DNA from: Candidatus Kapaibacterium sp.
GTDB lineage: Bacteria; Bacteroidota; Ignavibacteria; Kapaibacteriales; Kapaibacteriaceae
Direction of reading: 5' to 3'
NCBI GenBank assembly: GCA_022842685.1
Contig: JALHPC010000013.1
Span: 1 to 61,753 of the forward strand
Length of the DNA: 61,753 nt
In this document: positions 50,918 to 57,568 of the stretch, in pieces
How the letters are laid out: every line of letters starts with the position of its first letter
Position numbering within the stretch: the first letter of the stretch is position 1
Made by a program: the position numbers and the translations under genes
Notes under the pieces: model-generated
What the model was told of the DNA's origin: nothing
Database searches by the model: none
Seen by the model: only the letters and a program-made list of their open reading frames with translations

Positions 50918-51663
50918 TAGGCCTTCCTGCGAGCAATAACAATGCACCGCGCCGAAGCATCGCGTTGATAGGCCGACCCATCGTAGTCGCCCAGCACGTT
51001 GTTAACCACAAGGCCGGCAGCCGCACTATGTCGCTCAAGGTCTTCGAGCGTTGTTAGCCACACTCGCTCTTCAAACTCCAAGTCGTGCGAACATGGATTC
51101 GTAATGGTGATCTTCTTTCGCACGAAGGGTCCGTCGATCCAACGCTCTTGTATGACCGTTGCCCCTTGAATTATCGTCATCGTTTCGGGTACAAGGGTGC
51201 GACGCAGCACATCTGCATTCAATACGTCGATGATCACGAGGCCGCCTGGCTCGACGCATACAGCCATATGCCGAGCAACAGCGGCATTCTCCTCGTCGGT
51301 GTCAAAATATCCGTAGCTCGTAAAAAAGTTTACAATGGCCTGATAGGGGGCGCCGGGATACGGTCCCCGCATGTCGCCTACAACGTAGTCAACCATAGGG
51401 TGCGCATACTCGTTGCGCGCTCGGTCGATAAGGTAGTTCGAGGCATCGAGTCCGGTTACGCGGTAGCCGGCTTCAGCTAGGGCCAGTGCATGACGGCCAT
51501 AGCCGCAGCATACGTCGAGCACCCGCGAGCCAGTAGGCAGGTGGGCAACGTCACGAACCACGGTGACGGCCTTGCGGGCCTCCTCGAGTGTGCGGTGGCC
51601 GTAAAGGCGAGTGTACCATGGACTTTCAAACCACGATGCATACCAGGGTGCTGCTTCGGTCAT
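50917..51663 (-). CDS. class I SAM-dependent methyltransferase
   Basis: 248 aa. SAM-binding motif I SRVLDVCCGYGRHALALAEAG near residue 42 (quoted length kept short: VLDVCCGYGRHALALA), then VTGLDASNYLID and VDYVVGDMRGPYPG. C-terminal half has a beta pattern (IIQGATVIQERWIDGPFVRK) found in small-molecule methyltransferases. Substrate unknown. Overlaps recR by ATGA (51660-51663). Confidence 0.85.
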   Translation of the reverse strand: MTEAAPWYASWFESPWYTRLYGHRTLEEARKAVTVVRDVAHLPTGSRVLDVCCGYGRHALALAEAGYRVTGLDASNYLIDRARNEYAHPMVDYVVGDMRGPYPGAPYQAIVNFFTSYGYFDTDEENAAVARHMAVCVEPGGLVIIDVLNADVLRRTLVPETMTIIQGATVIQERWIDGPFVRKKITITNPCSHDLEFEERVWLTTLEDLERHSAAAGLVVNNVLGDYDGSAYQRDASARCIVIARRKA

Positions 51664-52247
51664 AACGTCGTCCGTCCCTCGATGGCTTTCGCCAGCGTGG
51701 CGTCGTCGGCAAATTCTAAGTCGGTACCCACAGGTACCCCCCTAGCGATACGCGTTACACGTATGCCGAGCGTTTGCAGCTGTCGCGCAATGTAGAGCGT
51801 GGTTACCTCGCCTTCAACATTGGGATTGATAGCAAGGATGACCTCGTTGACGCCGTCAAGGCGGCCCAAGAGCTCCCGTATGCGCACATCATCGGGACCA
51901 ATATTGTCGAGCGGACTCAGGGTGCCATGCAGTACGTGATACAGCCCACGGTACTCGTGGGTACGCTCGATAGCCATCACGTCGCTAGGATGTTCCACAA
52001 CGCAAATCGTGCTTCGGTCTCGCTTGGGCGATGCACAAATGGCGCACACGTCGCGGTCGGTAAACGTGCAACACTGCGTGCACTCCCGCACGGCCGTGCG
52101 CATGGAAACCAGCGAGGCGGCAAACTGCTCGACAAACTCGGGCGGCTGGCGCAACAGGTGAAACGCTAGGCGTCGAGCGGTCTTTCGACCAATCGTTGGC
52201 AGCGTGGCAAAGAGTTCAACAACCTGGTCGATGGCGTCGGGCGCCAT
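51660..52247 (-). CDS. recR: recombination mediator protein RecR
   Basis: 195 aa, the standard length. N-terminal helix-hairpin-helix LPTIGRKTARRLAFHLL, zinc finger CTQCCTFTDRDVCAIC, Toprim domain ICVVEHPSDVMAIERT and GEVTTLYIARQL, and the C-terminal RIARGVPVGTDLEFADDATL. Works with RecO/RecF to load RecA on gapped DNA. Start 52247 shares one base with the upstream stop. In the same window as dprA, which has a parallel RecA-loading role. Confidence 0.95.
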   Translation of the reverse strand: MAPDAIDQVVELFATLPTIGRKTARRLAFHLLRQPPEFVEQFAASLVSMRTAVRECTQCCTFTDRDVCAICASPKRDRSTICVVEHPSDVMAIERTHEYRGLYHVLHGTLSPLDNIGPDDVRIRELLGRLDGVNEVILAINPNVEGEVTTLYIARQLQTLGIRVTRIARGVPVGTDLEFADDATLAKAIEGRTTL

Positions 52248-52684
52248 TATGCGTCCAAATCGGCAAATCGCTTGCCGCCACCCATGGCCACGATCTCGTC
52301 GTCGTAGTGGTCGGCAATAACGGCAACGCTGGCAATGGCACTTTCCAGCTCCTCGGTGGTAAGCGCATTGCCGGGCAAGGCATAGGTAAACACCACGGTA
52401 TCGTCGAACAATAGTCCAAAGCCACCAAAGTGGAGTTCGGCATTCTTGCGCAACAGCCACGTAGCAAGTTCAACGGTCATGGTGGCGCCGGTAACACACT
52501 GGGCCAAAACTTCCACCACGGTGTCGGACTCGGTAAACGGGCGCACAACAACCATCACACTGGTGGAGCCGTGAGGTATCGCCCACGAGCCATCATGAAA
52601 GTCAATCAGATCGACAAAGTGTGCCGAGAGTATTTCGCCCACGCGCTTCCGCGTGGCGTCAAGAAGTTCAATGCTCGTAGCCAT
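52247..52684 (-). CDS. YbjN / type III chaperone-like domain protein
   Basis: 145 aa. The alternation of strands (DGSWAIPHGSTSVMVVVRPF, VEVLAQCVTGATMTVEL) and helices ending in LLRKNAELHFGGFGLLFDD is typical of the YbjN/CesT-like fold. Such proteins bind partner proteins rather than catalyse. Start MATSIELLD chosen because it follows the pspA stop by 4 bases. Between pspA and recR in one operon. Confidence 0.65.
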   Translation of the reverse strand: MATSIELLDATRKRVGEILSAHFVDLIDFHDGSWAIPHGSTSVMVVVRPFTESDTVVEVLAQCVTGATMTVELATWLLRKNAELHFGGFGLLFDDTVVFTYALPGNALTTEELESAIASVAVIADHYDDEIVAMGGGKRFADLDA

Positions 52685-52688
52685 GGTG

Positions 52689-53393
52689 TTATGCGTCCTT
52701 ATTGGATTCTGTTGATGCCCCACCGTCGCCAAGCAATCCCATTTGTGCCTTGAGGGCTAAAAGGTCTTGTTCGACGGTAGCGCTACTGCCGAGCTTGCGA
52801 AACTCCTCGTCCAAGCTTGTGTTCTCGCCGGCAAGTTGCTCAAAGGCAACGGCCTCGGCCTCGACCTTTTCAATCTTGCCTTCGAACTTGTCGAACTTGG
52901 AAAACGCATCACTACCAACCCCCGAAAAGGTCTGTGCAATTTGCTTCTGTGCCTTGGCAGCTTGCGAACGCGCAATGAGCGTGCTTTGGCGCGACCGTGC
53001 TTCGTCGAGCTTACGCTTAAGTTGGTCGAGCTGCTGCCGGAGCTTGACGCTCATGGCAGCGGCCTGCTCGTGCACGGGAACTAAGTCGGCCGCGTTGCGC
53101 TCGGCTGTGCTCTTCTTTTCAAGTGCCTGACGTGCAAGGTCCTCGCGTCCGGCCTGCAAGGCCTGCATGGCCTTGTTCTGCCACTCGGTTACAGCACGAC
53201 GTTCCTTCTCGAGCTTTCGCTCGAGCGTTTTTTCGTTTGCAATAGCATTGGCAACAGCTAAGGTTGCCTTGTTCACCGAATCTTCCATTTCGATGACCAT
53301 CTGCTTGAGCATCTTTTCTGGGTCTTCGGCTTTGTCCAACGCGTCGTTGACGTTGGCCTTAAAGACGTCGGCAATGCGTGAGAAGATCGACAT
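52689..53393 (-). CDS. pspA: PspA/IM30 family membrane-stress protein
   Basis: 234 aa, almost entirely long helices and coiled coil. Begins IFSRIADVFKANVNDALDKAEDP, the amphipathic membrane-binding start of PspA/IM30, followed by MLKQMVIEMEDSVNKA. Family members assemble on the inner membrane and protect it during stress (ESCRT-III-like rods). ATG 53393 follows GGAGGAAT, a good Shine-Dalgarno. A TACTTTTG element lies about 54 nt upstream (53447-53454). Confidence 0.92.
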   Translation of the reverse strand: MSIFSRIADVFKANVNDALDKAEDPEKMLKQMVIEMEDSVNKATLAVANAIANEKTLERKLEKERRAVTEWQNKAMQALQAGREDLARQALEKKSTAERNAADLVPVHEQAAAMSVKLRQQLDQLKRKLDEARSRQSTLIARSQAAKAQKQIAQTFSGVGSDAFSKFDKFEGKIEKVEAEAVAFEQLAGENTSLDEEFRKLGSSATVEQDLLALKAQMGLLGDGGASTESNKDA

Positions 53394-53446
53394 TATTCCT
53401 CCGTGAAATTGTCGTGATGTAGTGCCCGTTATGGGCGTGTAGCGTG

Positions 53447-53454
53447 CAAAAGTA
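53447..53454 (-). promoter_or_regulatory. TACTTTTG -7 element of pspA operon
   Basis: Perfect TAnnTTTG. Unlike the leaderless cases it leaves a leader of about 50 nt that contains a strong ribosome-binding site. Confidence 0.45.
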
Positions 53455-53474
53455 CGCCGTTGACGCTCAACCCG

Positions 53475-55361
53475 TCACCGTGTTGTGATGCGGATGGACC
53501 GGTTTAAGAATCGCCCCTGGGGCGTAGCATCCGAGAAGCGCCGCGTGGTCGACTCCACAACAATTGGGTTTCGCTCACCGATGAGTTCACTCAGAAACTG
53601 CTGCGTTGTTCGCGCTCGCTGCTCGGTAAGTTCTTTGTTGCGCTGGTCGGTACCCAATACGTCGGCCGAACCGTTAATGACGATGGTACGCCCCTGGGGT
53701 AGGCGCTGTGCTAGCTGTGCAAGGAGGGCCTTGACGTCGGGTTGCAACGCACTCGAGTTATAGTCGAACCGCAAAACGGCGTCAAATTCATCTGTCCGCA
53801 GTTCAACTTCCTTTCGTGGCAGTCGGGCAACGGTAATGGTCGTGTCCTTGACCCGCTCCAAGCCATCGCTTGCCACACGCGTGCCTAATGTGACCACGCT
53901 CTGCTGCGGCTGCAGTCGGCGCCGAACTGGAATCTGCGCCAAACCTCCGCCCGCTTGTACGGTTGCAGAAACGTCGTCGACGCTCACAGTAGCAGGCCCT
54001 GTTGTGGTAGATACTATCCTAACACGGGCTTCTCCAACCATTTCTGCATACTGTGTGGTGCTAACCCACTCTTGTAACGGGGCATCGGTAACGTTGACGT
54101 CGACGCGCCGATTCTCGGCGCGGCCCTCGACGAAGTCTTGATTCGAAGGCACACGCGGCATCACGTTGGCCGCCGTCGTAATGCGGTTGCTGGCAACGCC
54201 AAGCTGTACCAAGGCGTCGCGCACTGCGTTGGCACGCCGCTGAGCCAAGGCAAGGCCCTCGGCCTCGGTGGTGGCGCCACTGGTTGCGCCTACTAACTGG
54301 ACACGTCCCTGTGGGTTTGCCGCCAATACATCAGCAATACGAACTAACACAAGGGCGTGGGCCTCTACGGCGTCCGAGCTAACAGTACGGCCAGTACGTT
54401 CAACAGCATACGAGGCGGGAATAACGGCCTGAGCGCTGTCGAAGAACACAGCGTTAAGAATCGGTGGCGTTGCCACCAAGGTGCTTCCGGTGCGCACCTC
54501 GCCGTCGAACTCGATGCCCCCTATCGCAAGAACAGGGGGCTGCATACGAACCGGCGGCGGGGGAGCCACAGGCGGTGGTGGCGGCGGCGGCGGTGGCGGT
54601 GCAGCGGGCGACATGATGGTGTAGCGGAATCCGAAGCCACCACGTAGGCCTAACATCGACCAAGGAGCATCGGTGGTGACGTTGGTGCCGAACCAGTCGA
54701 ACGCAAGCGAGGGAACAAAGCTCACGCGTGACGACATTGGCAACACTGCCTGAAGGCCAGCCGTTGCACCAAACAGTAAACTTGCCCTGCTGGTGAGCGG
54801 CTCGTCGGCTATCACCCGCTCGGTTGTGCGTTGGCCGTTAACCACAAGGAAACCGCCTGACGGTGAAACGACAGATTCGGACTGAACAAAACGCGACGTA
54901 ATGGGAAGTGCAAACCGAGGACCAACGCTTGCCGTAATCACAAAGCCCTCGCCACCGGTAACGATGGGCACGGCTACAAGGGGGTTGATTTCGAGGAAGG
55001 AAACGTCGGCAGCAACTTCCATGCTCGTCGTCAAGGTTTGTTCTACACCGTTGATGGTGCGCGTTGGATAGTCGTTCGTACGAGTAAAGGTAGCACTACG
55101 CGGATGGAAGCCAACGCTGCCGCCAATAGAGATCCAGGAGGACAGTGGCGATAGGATGAGAACGTCGCCGTAGAGCAGGACGTTCGTGGCCGACGCGAGC
55201 GGGCCACAGTCGAGTATCTGAGGGTTCTGCTCGAGGTCGGCCGAATGCGTGGTAGGTGCCAGACCACCAGAGAGCGTGACGGAGAACAACTCCCTGCGGG
55301 GCTGGGCCGACGCAGTAAGGGCTATCGCCACAAGCGCAAGAGTTAAGAGGTGTCGTTGCAT
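53475..55361 (-). CDS. OmpA family outer-membrane protein with two OmpA-like domains
   Basis: 628 aa. Signal peptide MQRHLLTLALVAIALTASAQ; an N-terminal beta-barrel-like part (to about 245); a proline linker (ten consecutive prolines near residue 250); a first OmpA-like domain (about 285-420, AVFFDSAQAVIPASYAVE ... NRRVDVNV) and a second at the C-terminus (about 510-628, AVLRFDYNSSALQPDVKALL ... NRSIRITTR). OmpA domains hold the peptidoglycan; having two with an inserted beta domain between them is unusual. TAACTTTG lies 6 nt before the ATG. Confidence 0.85.
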   Translation of the reverse strand: MQRHLLTLALVAIALTASAQPRRELFSVTLSGGLAPTTHSADLEQNPQILDCGPLASATNVLLYGDVLILSPLSSWISIGGSVGFHPRSATFTRTNDYPTRTINGVEQTLTTSMEVAADVSFLEINPLVAVPIVTGGEGFVITASVGPRFALPITSRFVQSESVVSPSGGFLVVNGQRTTERVIADEPLTSRASLLFGATAGLQAVLPMSSRVSFVPSLAFDWFGTNVTTDAPWSMLGLRGGFGFRYTIMSPAAPPPPPPPPPPVAPPPPVRMQPPVLAIGGIEFDGEVRTGSTLVATPPILNAVFFDSAQAVIPASYAVERTGRTVSSDAVEAHALVLVRIADVLAANPQGRVQLVGATSGATTEAEGLALAQRRANAVRDALVQLGVASNRITTAANVMPRVPSNQDFVEGRAENRRVDVNVTDAPLQEWVSTTQYAEMVGEARVRIVSTTTGPATVSVDDVSATVQAGGGLAQIPVRRRLQPQQSVVTLGTRVASDGLERVKDTTITVARLPRKEVELRTDEFDAVLRFDYNSSALQPDVKALLAQLAQRLPQGRTIVINGSADVLGTDQRNKELTEQRARTTQQFLSELIGERNPIVVESTTRRFSDATPQGRFLNRSIRITTR

Positions 55362-55367
55362 TGCTGG

Positions 55368-55375
55368 CAAAGTTA
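55368..55375 (-). promoter_or_regulatory. TAACTTTG -7 element of the OmpA-family gene
   Basis: Perfect TAnnTTTG ending 6 nt before ATG 55361; predicts an almost leaderless mRNA. Confidence 0.5.
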
Positions 55376-55410
55376 GCGTACGCAATGTTGCGAGGATGTA
55401 ACGCGTGATG

Positions 55411-55914
55411 CTACAACCGAATCTGCATAGCAAGGGAGAGAGGGGCCGTTGGTGTAGGCGCAAGCCGTAATGACAACGACTCGTCGACGTTGAAGTCGTA
55501 GAGATGTGCACCCACGTAGGCGTCGACGGCGGCGATAAGATAGGTGGCAAGCAGCAGCGCGCCACTCACGTCGCGGTTCTGCCGGAAGACGTCGCGGCTA
55601 CGCCGCAAACGGTCAACCACGATGGCGTTATCGCCTGCCAATAGTGCTGCGTCTACCTGGCGGTCAAGGTCGGCGTACTGACTATGATTGTGCACCATGA
55701 GAACGGCCGTCGTAACAGCAGCCCCTGCAAAAATGGGCACCTTCCAATACTGTTCGGTATAGAGCTGACCCACGCCGGGAAAAGCCAACGAGTACAGCAC
55801 AGCCGTCGTGGGGTTCTTCGTAAGGGGCACTGCGCCAGCGGTCGAGTCCTGCTGAGCCGTAAGGGCTCCAACCGAAGCGAACAGGAGTAAAATAATCAGG
55901 GTAAGGGACGGCAC
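55411..55914 (-). CDS. DUF5683 family membrane protein
   Basis: 167 aa. Signal peptide or N-terminal helix MPSLTLIILLLFASVGALTAQ, then the DUF5683 pattern KNPTTAVLYSLAFPGVGQLYTEQYWKVP (start, split) with FPGVGQLY, and a second hydrophobic part LLATYLIAAVDAYVGAHLYDF. The family is common in Bacteroidota/Chlorobi and of unknown role. Its start overlaps the RidA-like gene stop by 19 bases. Confidence 0.8.
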   Translation of the reverse strand: MPSLTLIILLLFASVGALTAQQDSTAGAVPLTKNPTTAVLYSLAFPGVGQLYTEQYWKVPIFAGAAVTTAVLMVHNHSQYADLDRQVDAALLAGDNAIVVDRLRRSRDVFRQNRDVSGALLLATYLIAAVDAYVGAHLYDFNVDESLSLRLAPTPTAPLSLAMQIRL

Positions 55915-56351
55915 GCAACGACCTCGATTTCAACCTTGGCACCCTTGGGAAGACCGGCAACGGCTACCGTCGATCGGGCTGGTCGGTGGCCGCCGAAGAA
56001 GTCGGCATAGACGCCATTAACGGCAGCAAAATCGTCCATCGTCTGCAAAAAAATCGTTGCCTTTACCACATGCGAAGGGAGTAATCCCTGCGACGATAGG
56101 ATTGTGGCAACGTTAGCAAGGGCAAGGCGGGTTTGTTCTTCGACGGTGCCGTCGACGAACGTGCCATCGGCACGTAGGGCGATTTGTCCGGACAGGAATA
56201 CAAGCGATCCTTGGCATTCCATGCCGTGCGAATATGGGCCGATGGCAGCCGGTGCCCCCTGAGCTGAGATAGGTGTAATCATAGGTCGAGGTGGTGATGA
56301 ACAGCAGGCAAGCACGAACATAAGCAGGCCGGCACGAATGGCGTTACTCAT
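55896..56351 (-). CDS. RidA family protein with a probable lipoprotein signal
   Basis: 151 aa from ATG 56351. Residues 24-151 are a normal RidA/YjgF domain (APAAIGPYSHGM, LVFLSGQIAL, VVKATIFLQTMDDFAAVN, PARSTVAVAGLPKGAKVEIE with the catalytic arginine). RidA hydrolyses reactive imine intermediates, normally in the cytoplasm. The first 23 residues read as a lipoprotein signal (AGLLMFVLAC-CSS). ATG 56282 would give a plain cytosolic RidA of 128 aa, but 56351 overlaps the upstream stop by ATGA as most genes here do. Localization is therefore uncertain. Confidence 0.75.
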   Translation of the reverse strand: MSNAIRAGLLMFVLACCSSPPRPMITPISAQGAPAAIGPYSHGMECQGSLVFLSGQIALRADGTFVDGTVEEQTRLALANVATILSSQGLLPSHVVKATIFLQTMDDFAAVNGVYADFFGGHRPARSTVAVAGLPKGAKVEIEVVACRPLP

Positions 56352-57217
56352 GGTGCTGGAACTGCGGTTACAAGGGCAGCGGCGCCAATCACGCCAGAGT
56401 GATTGCCAAACGTGGCTGGAGCAACGGCAAGCTGCTTGGAAAGTGTGGGTAGGGCTCGCTCTCGAAGGAGTGCTGAGCTACGATCTAGCAGTTCGGGCAA
56501 GGCCTGTGCTACGCCACCGCCAATTACGAGGGTGGGAATACCAACAACGGCCATAACGCTGGCAAGTCCGGCTGCTAGTACGTGGGCTGCCTTCTGGATA
56601 ACGTCGACGACGTGATGGTCGCCCGTGGCATAGCGCTGGGCTATCTCGTGAAGCGAGCATCCAGCAGCGGCTTCGAGTGCGCGCACGCCTACGTATTCCT
56701 CGACGGTGCCAGCGCGCCAGCGGTGTCCGGTGGTCGACGCCTGGTCGTCGCAACGCACAATCACATGCCCTACCTCGCCAGCCCCCCCAGTAGCTCCGCG
56801 AAACACGCGTCCATCCACAATGATGGTTCCGCCAACGCCAGTTCCTAAGGTGATGTAGATGAACGTAGAGGCCGGCGGAGTACCATAACGTACCTCGGCC
56901 ATGGCTGCGGCATTGGCGTCGTTGTCGACAACCACTGGCACGCCAAGGCGTTGCTCGAGGATGCCCTGCAGGGGTATCGACGTCCACCCTTCGATGTTGG
57001 GCGGATGGTGAACCACTCCACTGGCATCGACAACACCCGGCATGCCGATGCCAACGCCGGTTACGGAATCGTGACGTTCGACGCATGAAACGAGAGCATC
57101 GATGATGGCATTTGGACCACGTGGCGTGGCAAGGCGCTGTTCGTGTACGGGCTGGCCTAATGGCGTAACCACTGCGTGCTTGATAAACGATCCACCAACA
57201 TCAATGCCAAGAATCAT
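56348..57217 (-). CDS. ROK family sugar kinase (glucokinase-like)
   Basis: 289 aa. ATP-binding start LGIDVGGSFIKHAVV, catalytic-site region VVVDNDANAAAMAEVRYG, and GTGVGGTIIVDGRVFRG. The histidine GEVGHVIV is present but the ROK zinc motif CxCGxxGCxE is replaced by a cysteine-free RWRAGTVEEYVG, so the zinc site is lost. Probably phosphorylates glucose or another hexose. ATGA overlaps on both sides, with the FtsB-like gene and the RidA-like gene. Confidence 0.82.
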   Translation of the reverse strand: MILGIDVGGSFIKHAVVTPLGQPVHEQRLATPRGPNAIIDALVSCVERHDSVTGVGIGMPGVVDASGVVHHPPNIEGWTSIPLQGILEQRLGVPVVVDNDANAAAMAEVRYGTPPASTFIYITLGTGVGGTIIVDGRVFRGATGGAGEVGHVIVRCDDQASTTGHRWRAGTVEEYVGVRALEAAAGCSLHEIAQRYATGDHHVVDVIQKAAHVLAAGLASVMAVVGIPTLVIGGGVAQALPELLDRSSALLRERALPTLSKQLAVAPATFGNHSGVIGAAALVTAVPAP

Positions 57218-57534
57218 GGTTGCGAGTCCCGCCGAATGATAAAGACCTCTTCGCCCGGGCGCACGTAGCCATAGCGTTCGCGCGCCAGACGTTCGAGCGT
57301 TACGGTGTCGGTGCGCAGAATCTTGATGACGGCACGTAGCGAGTCTTCGCGCTCACGCAGTTGCTGTTGCTCGTACTGCAGGGCTTCTACGTGACGTTCG
57401 TGACTGTACCTAGAAAGCACGCCATAGGAAGAAAACAACACGAAGCCCACGACGACTGCCGTTAGCGAGGCGATGATAACGAGGCGTCGTTTGGTTACGG
57501 TTTGTTGTTGCTTGGTTGCGTCGGCACGGGCCAT
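57214..57534 (-). CDS. septum formation initiator (FtsB/DivIC family)
   Basis: 106 aa: one membrane helix (about 19-40, LVIIASLTAVVVGFVLFSSY) and a coiled coil (about 48-72, HVEALQYEQQQLREREDSLR), then LARERYGYVRPGEEVFIIR, the conserved ending of the family. Links FtsL and FtsQ in the divisome. First gene of the run to DUF5683; TAATATTG lies 4 nt before the ATG, one mismatch from the TAnnTTTG element. Confidence 0.88.
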   Translation of the reverse strand: MARADATKQQQTVTKRRLVIIASLTAVVVGFVLFSSYGVLSRYSHERHVEALQYEQQQLREREDSLRAVIKILRTDTVTLERLARERYGYVRPGEEVFIIRRDSQP

Positions 57535-57568
57535 ATGGCAATATTAGCCACGAAGCGCCGAGCAAGAC

